NCBI GenBank assembly: GCA_028673005.1
Contig: CM054115.1
Location: 3,534,001-3,598,000 of the forward strand
Direction of reading: 5' to 3'
Length of the DNA stretch: 64,000 nucleotides
Origin: Tanypteryx hageni
Taxonomy: Eukaryota > Arthropoda > Insecta > Odonata > Petaluridae
Part shown: piece after piece, positions 1-10,649 of the stretch
How the letters are laid out: every line of letters begins with the position of its first letter
Position numbering within the stretch: position 1 is the first letter of the stretch
The notes under the pieces: model-generated
The model's database searches: none
What the model was told of the DNA's origin: nothing
Seen by the model: only the letters and a program-made list of their open reading frames with translations
Position numbers and translations under genes: made by a program

Positions 1-829
1 AATTAAAAGTAATTTAAAAAGGCATAAAAATCTTGTGCGGATTTGAATGTTTATCTAATGGACCTTGAAAATGAAGGTTTTGGTGTGTAAAAGGGTGAAA
101 GGGGAAATTTTGGAATTTTGATTTTCCCTAATGTTTTTGGACCAACACCAAGATTCCCTCCAAATTTCAGGTCTGTGAAATATCCTATATCCTATATAAA
201 ACCTTATGTTTTATATCATTATCATTACAATATATCCACCGTAAGAAGCAGCGATTAATTAATTAATTAATCATTAATCTCATACATAAAATTCCTTTGC
301 CTTTCAAATTATCTATCTGCTGAAACCTTTTCCTACCTCTTTCCCTTTCTCCATCTAGTTTTTCATCTAACACGTCTTTAATCATGCTCCCTCTCCTCAG
401 ATAAGGTCCAACCCAGTTTGCCTTCCTCTTTCTATAGTCTGCATAATCATTCGCTTCTCTCCTATTATTCGTAGCACTTCACCTTTTTTCATCCTATCCG
501 TCCATTGTATCTTCAGCATTATCCTACATGTTCACACTTCAAAGCTTTCCAAGTATTTGATGCCATTTTTCCCTAGCGAGCATTATTCTGCCCCGCACAA
601 AGCTATACTCCATACATAACCTTTTATGAACTTCTTGCGGATATCTTCCCTTATATTCACCGTAAATAGGTGTTTCTACTGCTGAAAGCCGCTTTTGCTT
701 TTCCTATTCTAGTCCTTATCTCATCAGTACATTTTGCTTCACTTGTTTTGTTGCTTCCAAGGGTAATTATAGTCCGAAACTTGTTCAAAAGGCTTTTCTC
801 CAATACTTATGTTCAGATTCTATTCTTTT

Positions 830-1380
830 CCCTATAATAGAACCTTGGGTTTTTCTGTATTTATTTCCATACTGTATTTTCTACCTGTTATTACTAGTCT
901 ATTTATCATTTTCTGGGGTTCCTCTTCCTTTCTTGCTAGAAGTACTTGATCATCCGAGTAGTTTACTGTTCTCATAATCCTTCCTCCAAATTTGAAATCT
1001 CCTGTGCCTTCTAACGCTTCTTGCATTAGACTTTCTCCATATATATTGAGTAGGGTTGGCGATGGTCTTACTCCTCTAACAATATTTACTCCGCAGGTAT
1101 CCGCATTCTACAACCTGACCTTTACAACTTGATTCACATATAGATATCTGATCAGTCTCCTGTCTTTCCAGTCTACACCTAAATCTTTTAATATCTTCAT
1201 CAACATTACCCAAATTACTCTATCAAAGGCCTTCTGCCAGTCTATAAAACATACACAGATATCTTAACTGTACACTATTGCCCTTTCAGATATTTTCCTA
1301 TCTACCTTTACAGTATCTCTAGTTCATTGTCCTTTTCTGAAACCGAATTTATCTTCCCCTAGCATTTCTTCTAGCCCGGA
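830..1380 (-). pseudogene. reverse transcriptase palm fragment
   Basis: The translated minus strand shows the start of the palm (GEDKFGFRKG), then DWQKAFDRVIW with the first catalytic aspartate, then a segment ending in GGRIMRTVNYSDDQVLLA. The catalytic box reads YSDD where YADD or FADD is usual; both aspartates are kept. Stops and small shifts (for example after FGFRKGQ and near 1265) break the frame, so no polymerase is made. It is part of the LINE remnant at 253-2083. Confidence 0.75.
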
Positions 1381-1385
1381 TGAAA

Positions 1386-1690
1386 GGCTCTTTTCAGGGG
1401 CACAGAGGCAGCGAACGTCCGTCACAGGACAAACGTCTCTGAAGGAGGTGAAGCCGAAGACTAAGAAGGCAAACACAGATGGCCGACCCTCGCCTTCAAT
1501 GGCCAATTTCACCGGCACAGTGCCAAAAGTAAAGATCACGATCAAGGCAAGCCGAGTCGTGACCAAAACAGCTGTATCGGTGGCAGGTAGAGATCGCACC
1601 CAACCACGTAGGTGTGTAGTTGGCTTCGCTCGTAACGAGTTGGTACTCTCCACGAGCATGGCTCTCAGCGAGCATTCGACCCTACTTCCT
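1386..1690. other. GC-rich block of unknown origin inside the LINE remnant
   Basis: About 300 bp with clearly higher GC than the surrounding AT-rich DNA replaces the N-terminal part of the LINE polymerase. Both strands stay open across it (plus-strand frame 1448-1897, minus-strand frame 1324-1800), as GC-rich DNA often does by chance. I recognise no protein domain or RNA family in it. It could be an unrelated insertion, a filler picked up during a deletion, or a fragment of an unfamiliar gene. No clear target duplication is visible at its edges. Confidence 0.4.
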
Positions 1691-2091
1691 TTGTTTCCAT
1701 CCATATTTATAATTCCTTTACCACCAATTCCATTCGACTTCTTATCTTCTAATTCCAGTGCCCTAGCGTACATCATATCGTACAGTCCTAACCACTCCAT
1801 TTGTTGTATTTCATTACATTTATCTTTTATCCAATTTTCTCTGGCTTTATCTGTTGTTTCTCAACTCATTGTTTTTCCATTTTCGTCTCTCATCTAGTTT
1901 ATCCAGCATTTCCTTAGTGATCCAAGGTTTTCTGATTTTCTTCTCTTGTTTTCCAATCTCTTAATCCAAATTATCCTTGTTAATGGTTTTAATTTCTTTC
2001 CGTTCTATATCCACAATCTTTGATTTGTTTTCCAAATTTCTTAGGCGATCTTTTATCTTCATACTGACAACATCATGCCTATATATATATA

Positions 2092-3235
2092 CAGGGTGTT
2101 TCAAAAATAAGTACGTTCCTTTAGTGGTTTTATTCTTGGGGCTATTCTCAGCCAAAAAAAATCCTCTTCCACTTTGCCGTCCGAGTTATGGTTTCGGAGA
2201 CATAGCCCTTCAAATTTGGCCTTGTTGACAGTGTACTTCCCTTCGGACGATATATATTACGCGAATAGTTCGGGAAAACAGTAGCGCCTCCTGAGTGTAG
2301 AATAGCAAGACATTTACAATATCACAATCGAGGCAGACACGGCACGGTGAACATCCTACATTTTGAGATGCATTCTTTCAGTGAGTATGCGGATATGCAT
2401 TTGCTGTTCGACGAATGCAACGGTAATGCGAACGAGGCAGTGCGGCGCTATGCTGATCGATACTTTAACCGGCGTGTGCCCAATGCCCGAAAATTTATAC
2501 GCGTCGATGGACGTGTTAGAGAGACTGGCAGTTTTCATTAGTCTGCCCATGAATGCGGGCGTCCTCGGAAAGAACAACCTGAAGAGGAAATTTTAGATGC
2601 CGCCGACAACCAATCTCAATAAATGTGTGGGTAGGTCTTTTAGGTGATAAAGTTACCAGCCCTTACGTCCTCCTCAATCGTCTCACAGGTGCTAGTTATT
2701 TGGAGTTTCTTCAAGTACCGAAGTGCAGTCACGGGAGCCTATTTGACAATGCATACAGGACACTGCTAGAGCAGTTCATGTATCTCCAGGAATGTTGGAG
2801 CGGGCTCGGGTATCTCTCAGGCATAGGGCAGAAAGTTGCTTAATGGCTAATGGTGGTCATTTGAGTACCTTATCTAACTGCTCTGCTTCAATTACATTAA
2901 GACCAGCATAGTTTTAGTTACCTTCATTACTGATGACAGTGCAGTCATTAACAGTCAGACTATTAATGGCTTCTTAGTCAGTGATCGGAAGTTAATTATT
3001 TTTTATCATTTCTGTCGCAGACCTTCCTATCCCCGTGATGAATTATGGCGTAAAGGTATTCGCAAATACATTTTCATAATAATCTGAGGGATATAAGTAG
3101 TGATATATCGGATATGAAGTTCGGTCAAATTGGGGAAAATCCATAACTCGAACGGCAGAGTGGAAGAGGATTTTTAACTGCGAATAACCCTAAGAATGCA
3201 CCCTATAAAGGAACTTATTTATTTTTGGAACACCC

Positions 3236-3237
<2 letters not shown>
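2092..3237 (+). mobile_element. Tc1/mariner-IS630-type element with ~100-bp inverted repeats
   Basis: The element starts CAGGGTGTTTCAAAAATAAG and ends with the inverted equivalent finishing CACCCTG. The two ends match imperfectly over about 100 bp, up to the shared GAGTTATGG. It lies in TA-rich DNA (TATATA on the left, TGTGTATA on the right), which fits TA target duplication. At 1,146 bp it is shorter than an autonomous copy, and its transposase is present only as pieces. The superfamily call rests on those pieces, on the CAGGGTG-type ends and on TA flanks. Confidence 0.8.
2347..2843 (+). pseudogene. transposase remnant with DUF4817-type helix-turn-helix
   Basis: The first frame (2347-2541) contains EYADMHLLFDECNGN, YFNRRVPNARKFIRV and RETGSF. 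This is the hallmark N-terminal helix-turn-helix (DUF4817-like) of insect IS630-type transposases. About 70 bp further on another frame (2610-2843) reads SINVWVGLLGD, SPYVLLNRLTGASYLEFLQ, the style of the catalytic DDE core before its second aspartate. The segment between them is deleted and the frames do not join. The coding direction agrees with the flanking inverted repeats. It cannot encode a working transposase. Confidence 0.75.

Positions 3238-3302
<65 letters not shown>
3238..3302. repeat. (TA)n tract
   Basis: About 60 bp of uninterrupted TA dinucleotides starts directly at the right end of the Tc1/mariner-type element (TGTGTATATA). TA is this superfamily's target, so the tract may be the insertion site or have expanded from the target duplication. 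Confidence 0.95.
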
Positions 3303-3303
<1 letters not shown>

Positions 3304-3537
3304 ATAAGTTCAAAAACAGCACTCAGGCCTATTAAATTGAACATTACAACCAATAAATAATAAATGCATATAAAAATATATAAAAAACAGTCAAATAAAA
3401 CAATAAGGAGTTCAATGGAAAACATCAGTATGAGGATCTTGCATCAAAGTTTGGTTATATAAGTTTGGGAGGCGAAAAATTAAGGAGCGTTTTGTGGTTG
3501 AGAGCCGAGGAGTGCGGCAGTGAAATAAATCATGTAA
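3303..3537. other. unassigned segment between two TA tracts
   Basis: A 235-bp AT-rich block bounded on both sides by (TA)n. It has a slightly GC-richer part near 3465-3520. No open frame, known repeat motif or RNA fold was recognised. Confidence 0.5.
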
Positions 3538-3547
3538 AAGTTCGGGA

Positions 3548-3595
<48 letters not shown>

Positions 3596-3605
3596 TCCCG
3601 AACTT
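3538..3605. repeat. 68-nt perfect palindrome with TA core
   Basis: AAGTTCGGGAGT, then 44 nt of alternating AT, then ACTCCCGAACTT. The whole block is its own reverse complement, so either strand can form a hairpin and the duplex could extrude a cruciform. A further (TA)n of about 20 bp follows at 3609-3628. It may be two element ends meeting head to head on a TA target, or a TA tract caught in a small inverted duplication. Confidence 0.9.
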
Positions 3606-3627
3606 CTCTATATATATATATATATAT

Positions 3628-4582
3628 AGCTACTTGTGCCTCACTCACTGACACAAAGCTTTAAGCTAGGTCCTTCTAGAAGAAATAGAAATCTGGAATT
3701 TTGCATGTAAGTAGGTCGAGTGAAAACGAGAAAAATCGAAAATTACAAAAAAGTTAATATTTAAGAGATCTTTTTAACCCCAATGTTCCATTTCAATGCC
3801 CATAAGAAAAGAATTGAATTCAGTGCAAGGCTTTATAAAATGTATTTTCAAATTACTTAAAAGTGGGATCCGATTTCGGGAAAAGAACAGTTGCCTATCT
3901 GAAAGAACGGACTTCTTAATTTTTGAAGATGGAATTCAAATCCTTACCGAATTTTCGTAAATATTTGCATTTAATCAAAGAAGTGTAAATTATTCCTCTT
4001 TTCAACAATGGAAATTTTTAAATAAAATGGCAACGACCTAAATGCTTTTAAAGTGATCTAATATTATATGTGACGATTGCAGTGATTTTATGCATGTAAT
4101 GGAAATTAATGCCTGCATAACAAACATCCATAACTCGAATCTCAACGGAAAATAAAAACTATTCTAGTATTAGAAAACTCAAGTTTGGGAAATATATTTT
4201 GAAATATTTCAATATATACAGTGGAACTTATGTAACTCGAATCTCAAGGGAAAACAAAAATTATTCAAGTTATTGAAAATTCAAGTTACGGAAATATATT
4301 TTTTCAATTTCCTTTAATTGAATTAACATCAACTTTATTCCCGTAAGCATATAAGTTAACTTATTCTAATTTTCAATATGATGCATATTATGAAAATATT
4401 ATCATCAGTATATTCTTCCGATAATATGTAAGGTTTTACTGTATCCAAAACATTAATTACATCACGCACTGTGATTGAGGGTATCATAGATAATTGAAAT
4501 TCTCACGTACTACTGAAGGCACAAACTTGATGATTACATTTGGGTTATCGACTGTAGGAAGAAGCAAATAGATTTGTTTTTC
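3628..4582 (+). repeat. R2 repeat family, truncated copy
   Basis: The segment begins right after (TA)n with AGCTACTTGTGCCTCACTCA. It can be aligned by eye with the segments starting at about 13906 and 21960. Shared landmarks are CTGACACAAA, GTAGGTCGAGTG, GGCAACGACCT and CACGCACTGTGATTGAGGG. A sub-block with CCATAACTCGAATCTCAA is repeated in tandem at about 4129 and 4230. The copy breaks off at the 3' end of LINE A near 4583, so the right third of the family is missing. I see no coding capacity and recognise no published family. Confidence 0.7.
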
Positions 4583-7500
4583 TCCATCTACATGGTATCC
4601 TGCAAGTCACGTTCTTGTGGATGGCATGGGGTACAGTGCACCTATTATGCTCTCTTATTACCTCATTCGCTAGTACGCCCGACATATTTTTCCAGTAGTT
4701 TAAATCTAGCCTGCATCCTACATTCCTCTATCGATGTTCATTTCAAATTTTCTACAATTTTTTACTATCGTAATTTCTCTTTACAAATCTAGCTACCCTG
4801 CGCTGAAACTTTTCTATCACGTTAATGAGTTTCATTTCGTATGGTTTCAACACAGGAAACGCATATTCGACCTTCGGTCTCACCAATGATAAATAACATA
4901 ATTATTTCATTTTTTCGGAGATATTTTGAAATATTCTCCCTATACAGGGCAGCGTTTTTTTAGCGCCACTTATCAATCGGCGAATGTGGGTGTCCCACGA
5001 GAGATCACGATGGATCGTGACTCCAAGATATTTAATCGAGTCTGAAACTGGAGTCTCTACTCCGTCCAAAGAATAATTATTATCCAACGAGATACTCTTT
5101 GTTCTCCAGAAGTTGATGACGGAGCTTTTCTTTTGGTTGATCTCTAACAGCCATTCCTAGCACCATGCATAAATAGGTTCTAGAAAATATTTGAGATACT
5201 GATGGACTTCCAGTTTGCTTATTTCTCTATAAATCACGGTGTCGTACGATATAAACTTCATTTTACTACTTACTGCTGAGCTGATATCGTATATGTAAAT
5301 TAGAAATAATAACGGACCAATTAAACTACCCTGCGGAACGCCAGGGACAACCTCCTCTAAGTTCGAGCATTTCCCATCTATAATAACATTCTACTACCTA
5401 ACAATCTTTGGAATCAACACCTATGGTTTCTAATGTCGTTATTAACTTCTTGTGACGTACCTTATCAAAGGCTTTCCTAAAACCTAAGACCTGTCTATTA
5501 TTTTCTCCGCTTTTCAGTATAAAATTCACAAAAAGACTGAGCTGAGTATTAAAAGACCTAAACTTTCCTGAAGCCGTGTTGAAAATCATCTAACAATCAA
5601 TTACTAACAAGAAATCGCATTATGTTACTAACGTGTATACGCTCGAGAATGATGCACGATATTGACGTTAGGAAAATCGGCCGGTAAATTTCTCTGTTCT
5701 CTTTGTCGACGTCCTTATGAATTGGGGTAACGTGCGCTTACTTCCAGTCGTTATGGACCTCTCTTCGGGAAATAGATTTCTCGAATATTATCTGAAGAAA
5801 TGGTGCTATTTCTTTGGCTAATTCTTTTAAAACGCGGGTAGAAATTTCTTCGAGGCTAGTGGCTTTGTTAGATGTGATGGAACTAAATTGCTTTGCTATT
5901 TCCACCTCAGAAAATACTATATCTTCAATCAGGTCCCCATAATGCACGAATTGCTTGCTGGCGGCTGCTTTTCAAAATGACCGTTTAACAGATTGGCTTT
6001 CACTACGCTATCATGAATAACGGCACCCGAGTCATTTCGCAGGAAAGGTATGGTAGGGCCTTAGATCTCTCACATAGGGCAAAAGCGCATTTTGGTCCTA
6101 CTTCAAATAATTATTAAATACCTTATTCCGGAAGTTAGTAAAAGACTCGCACATAGGATTTCTCGCTTTTGCGCGGGATTTCTTGTACGGTTGAACGTTT
6201 TGCTGCTCTATACTCATCAGATGATGTAGATGGCATATTTCTTATTTTCGCGTCTTATTCTCTGACGCCTAAAGACACTGTAAACTTGCTTATTGTACAA
6301 ACGTGGTTCTTTATTGTCGACCTTCAATTTAATTGGAATGAACTTATTGATGCTCTCTAGCGTTATATCCTTGAATAATATCCATGACAACTCAGCACCT
6401 GATCGTTCGGTCATATCACGGAACCTAGGTAGAATTTGTCGTAGGCGCGACCTGAACCTTGAAAAGTTCTCGGGATTTAAAAAACAATCTACACCAGCGT
6501 CAAGTGGCCTGTAAAACGAACATATGGACACCTTTTTGGAGCCATCTTTACTTATGCGGCACCAAACACTCGATAATCTCGTCACTTATCGGAATCTCAC
6601 TGCTATCGTTCTTATCGCTAACCTCTATAAAAACCCAACCTCCCGATATAGTAGCGCGATCTTTTCTATAGATTCGATAGTCTCTAGCAAATATATTCTG
6701 ACTCTGAATCTCATACGGTAACCAAGTTACTGTGCATATCATGACGTCTGCGTGCAGACTTCGAATATTATACTCATACTCAGCTATTTTTTACGGATGC
6801 TGAGGCAGTTCAGTACGACGACGTTTAATTTCTCACAAAAACTTCGTATACAAATCTCACAAGCAATCTCACGACTGTTTGGCATAGCATTAACATTGGA
6901 ATCGCGACCCGTCGCACCCTTTACGGAACATTCTATCAATGACCTATCGCAAAATTGGTGCTGCATGTTAATATGAACCTCCTCCTTATCACTCGTATTA
7001 CGTGCATTTACCTCACCCTCGGAGTATATACTATCATTACATAATCTATCGTGATTCATATTTTCTACGAACGCATCGATTATACCATTACCCAATACTC
7101 CCTTATTCTCTACTGCTGAACATTTCCGACTGTGCTCAAGAATCCTAAGCGCTACGCTTTGAGCCGATTAGGGCGTGTAATGAACACCAGAGTGATCCAG
7201 TGGTGCACTGCACGATTAGATATCCGGCCTTAGGTCTACGAAGTTCAGACAGAAATTTCACAGCTTTCGGTTCAGACCGTTAACCCCACTCCAAACCTCA
7301 TAACCGCGGTCAATCCTAGGGACTATACTGCCGACAGTAAGCCACACATGAGAACCCGACTCCTATCGGACACGAGAAACCTCAGAGGCCATATCCATAA
7401 ATTAACTTAAAATAGCCTCGAACCCGCGCTTCGAGGCGTCGTTAGTCCCAACATGGGCCACCACCCGCAACCGAGAGCAACCTGTCGCCACTACCGCTTC

Positions 7501-7645
7501 ACTTACCGTGTTGGTCACCTGCGTCACCGTGCCTCCAGATATATATCTGGAGAAAATCCGCTCTTCAACTTCCTCCAGGCGGGCACGGCATAACAGGGAT
7601 ACTATAACACGCAGAACTTTAGAGCTTTCTAACACTAACAACCCT
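4583..7645 (-). mobile_element. LINE A: CR1-like LINE with internal deletions
   Basis: Minus-strand non-LTR element. In transcription order it holds the end of ORF1 with an esterase-like GTND motif (about 7640-6790), an endonuclease segment (about 6830-6450), linker (about 6440-6215), polymerase pieces (about 5950-5400) and a thumb/C-terminal piece (about 5090-4900). It ends in CCATGTAGATGG at 4583-4594. The related LINE B ends in ACATGTAGATGTAGAG, so the 3' terminus is shared. Deletions, shifts and stops make it inactive. Its 5' end abuts the 3' tail of LINE B. The left edge of the 8-kb duplication (6850) cuts through it. Confidence 0.8.
4902..6742 (-). pseudogene. LINE A ORF2 fragments (endonuclease and reverse transcriptase)
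   Basis: The 6742-6548 frame reads IFARDYRIYRKDR, GGWVFIEVSDK, the central strand of an apurinic-type endonuclease. The 6585-6217 frame starts in the endonuclease (SICSFYRP) and jumps to the linker (INKFIPIKLK, YNKQV), so the GDFN and SDH catalytic blocks are lost in a deletion. 5947-5738 holds TSNKATSLEEISTRVLKELAKE, the entry to the polymerase. 5589-5398 holds palm sequence with KAFDKVRHKKL. 5087-4902 holds IKYLGVTIHRDLSWDTHI of the C-terminal region. The catalytic YADD region between about 5400 and 5100 is not in an open frame. Confidence 0.75.
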
Positions 7646-7692
7646 CTACATCTACATGTCACCCTGCAATTGCTGGGTGGCAGGGGGTGCAA
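6784..7692 (-). pseudogene. LINE A ORF1 C-terminal part, SGNH-esterase-like
   Basis: The 7692-7402 frame includes RARLEEVEERIFSRYISGGT and then RLRVVAHVGTNDASKRG. GTND corresponds to block III (GxND) of SGNH/GDSL esterases, a domain known from ORF1 of CR1-clade LINEs. After stops, 7095-6784 continues with a low-complexity tail (NARNTSDKEEVHINMQH). It runs into KLNVVVLNCLSIRKK, the start of the endonuclease of ORF2, in overlapping sequence. The same order recurs on the plus strand at 60.7-62.0 kb. The block I serine region is not recognised. Confidence 0.65.
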
Positions 7693-7978
7693 GGCACCAT
7701 AACCTACCTAAAGACTGTCTATCGCTGGTTGAAATTTTCTATTGTGATCTCGTATTTTCCTTGGAAAGAACAAGCCTAGATGACGCTCCGTCCTACAATC
7801 GATCTCACGTACCTTATCCTAACGGTCGTTTCTACCTATATACGTTGGTGCTTCAATTATTCCTACAATCTCGACTTTTAGATATTCCGATCTATATTTC
7901 TCCAGAAGCCGCAACCTTGAGTTGAATCTACGATTCTCCACTGGTACCCAGTTTCAATCCCTCAATAATGAAGTGACG

Positions 7979-10390
7979 CTATCCTAATGTTTGTACATTA
8001 GTTTTACGAATCTGGCTGCTTTGCGCTGCACTCTTTCTAATTAAATTATATGTCCCTTCTCGTATGCATGAGGCGTATTCCACTTGTGTTCTAAGCAGTG
8101 ACAAGTAACATGTTTCGCGTACTTTTTCTGTAGTCTTCCGTACTATTCTACCTATGAAAGCCAGTTTCTTGTTAGCCGCACCTATGACTCGACGGATGTG
8201 CATGTCCAACTAAAGATCTCGAGAAATTGTTACTCCTAAATATTTAACATACTCGGCTGCATGAATAGTTATTCCATCTATTTTATACTCGTAACCTACC
8301 CCTATGTTTTTACTCTTCTAGAACGTAACTGCAGCACATTTCGTGTAATTAATTTCAAAATGCCATTCTTTGCACCTCGCTGAAATGGCTATTAAGTCTT
8401 CACGCAGCGACTGATGGTCCTTCTGATATATTATTTCTTTATATAAAACGGTATTATCGGCAGAGAGTCTAATTTTAATAAGAACTACCGAGCAGATAAC
8501 ATTCATATAGATTAAGAATAGTAGAGGGTCCAATACACTTACCTGAGGAACACCCGACGCAACTTTAACGGGGGACGAGTATTTCCCATCTATGACAACT
8601 ATCTGTTTTCTATTTGAGAGGAAATCTCTCACTCAACTGATAACTTTCGGATTGATACCATATTGTCCAAACTTCGCAATTAATTTCTTATGAGATACTT
8701 TATCGAACGCCTTTCTAAAGTCAATAGATATGCCATCGACCTGATAATTTTTCTCTCCGCATCGCAACAAATCATCCGCGAATAGGCCGAGCTGCGTTTC
8801 GCATGATCTGCCGCTCCGGAATCTGTACTGGCATCCGCTAAGCAATGAGGCACTATCTAAATAGCGCATTACAGAACTAAAGGTTATGTTCTCAAGTATC
8901 CTGCACGATAATGAAATTAGGGTAATTGGCATATAACTTTCGGTGTTCTCTTTGTCGCCACCCTTATGGATAGACATAACGTGTACCACCTTCCATTCTT
9001 TAGGAACGACAACTTCCGAAATGGATTTCTCTAATATAATTTTTAAATACGGCGAGATTTCATAGGATAACTCTTTCAACACTCGCGCGGGTAATTCCTC
9101 CGGCCCAGGAAATTTACTTGGTTAATCTGAATGAAGTTGGTGCGCGATACAATTTTCGGAAAATATCAAATCTTCCATCGAGTCGCCCTGATTCATAGGA
9201 ATAATTGTTTCACATTCATTAGAACTAAAAGCTTTCTGAAAATGTTGATTTTCTATATTTACCGTGTCCGATCTCAGTGACGCAATAGTGGGGCCTCTAC
9301 CTTGGACTTCACTGACATAAGATCAAAATGCTTTCGGATTCTCCTTCAAGTTATCCTGTAAAACCTTCTGTTTGTAATTTTTAAAAGCATTACGCATTGA
9401 CACTGTGGCTATGGAGCGTGCCTCCTTGTATTGCTGCCTTAGCGTTGTAATCTGTTCGACCGTAGCTGTTGAGGATGTGTTATTTACGCGAGAGTGGAGT
9501 TTTCTTTGCCGTTGGAGAGCGCTCCTAACTTCCTGGTTATACCATATAGGTTCTGCATTTTTACGGTTCATTTTGCTTGGAATAAATTTATCTTTACAGT
9601 CTCGCAGCATATCTCTAAACATGCACCAGGATTCTTCCGCGTCTCGCAGAAATTACTTTATATATTTCGCAGAAAAGACATAAATCTTGTGAAATCGGCA
9701 TTGGCGAATACAAAAAGCTTTCTTTTAGCCTTAATCTGTTTTTCAATGTTTAACTGAAACTCCACATACACTGCCTTGAGATTGCTTATTCCCTCATTAA
9801 CAGATACCATATTCATATTAGTAGCCAATAAATCTAATATATTATTAAATCTCGTAGGAAATCTCACTAACTGATACAATGTGTGTTTTCCGAATGTTTC
9901 AAGTAAATCCTTCTAAGATTTACCCTCTCTACCATCGGGATAAAAGTTATTATTCCTCCACTAAATTGACGAAAAATTGAAATCGCCCCCGATTATAATA
10001 GCTTTATCTGTATTAATCGAACTAAACTTCGCCATTTGTTTCTCTAGATAATAAATAGTTTCCACGCTCGCATTTGGTGGTCTATAAAACGCGCATATAT
10101 TTACAGCTTTATAGTCGCTCCCTTTCACACTACACCAAACACTTTCGATTTTTTCATTAATCTGTATTGGGTAACTTTCGTATTTATTGCTAACTGCTAT
10201 AAAGACCCCGCCTCCCGACCGGATATATCGATCTTTTCTAAAAACGCTATAGTCACGAGGAAAGATATCCTGACTGGGTATGTCCGTCGTTAACCAACTT
10301 TCTGTACACCAGCACGCTGACTACGAATAAAATGTTCAAGTTCGGTCTCCTTCCTGCAAATGCTGCGACGGTTAACTTTGATGATTTTTA
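7979..10390 (-). pseudogene. LINE B ORF2: endonuclease and reverse transcriptase, inactivated
   Basis: The endonuclease reads VNRRSICRKE near its start, then DIFPRDYSVFRKDR, GGGVFIAVSNKYESY, ICAFYRPPNA and IIGGDFNFSSI, ending in a stop near 9965. The 9879-9658 and 9622-9323 frames form the domain end and linker (IWYNQEVRSALQRQRKLHSR). The polymerase spans 9082-8318 with KAFDKVSHKKL. An in-frame TGA after NPKVIS sits where these proteins usually have tryptophan. The catalytic box reads SADN instead of FADD, and PQGS-x-LGP has become PQVSVLDP. 8209-7979 is the C-terminal IRRVIGAANKKLAFIGR region. The product would be dead even without the stops. Confidence 0.82.
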
Positions 10391-10649
10391 GTTTATCGCT
10401 ATTAATAAATAACGACGCTTCGCGCGATACTAAATTATTATTATTTACTGCCTTCTTGTCTTCCCTATTACGTCGACTATTTCTACGCTTAGAATGTATT
10501 CAACTGCTAATTAACATCGCGTTTATCGTGCTATGACGGTCGGACATATTTCTACTACTGACATTCATCTCAAAGCTAGATGACTAATTACCAGTCCTTA
10601 AATCAAACCTACACCGAACCGAACACCCTACGCGCTACCGCCTCCGCAG

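Larger units (their letters stand above)
253..2083 (-). mobile_element. RTE-type LINE remnant, broken
   Basis: Minus-strand remnant of a non-LTR retrotransposon. In transcription order it has a linker segment (about 2030-1700), a foreign GC-rich block (about 1690-1386), a reverse-transcriptase core (about 1380-830) and a C-terminal part with many stops down to about 290. It ends at a (TTAA)n tail at 253-271, a typical simple-repeat 3' end. The 5' side stops at the (TA)n tract near 2080. The palm segment around FGFRKG, DWQKAFDRV and YSDD follows the order of RTE/BovB-type polymerases. No endonuclease is seen, so it is 5' truncated. About 200 residues between linker and palm are missing. Positions 1-252 hold nothing I recognise. 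The clade name is inferred from motif style. Confidence 0.75.

Noticed and set aside
1448..1897. 149-codon plus-strand frame as a host gene
   Set aside because: It mixes the GC-rich block with antisense LINE sequence, so it cannot be one gene; the block alone is reported as unknown.
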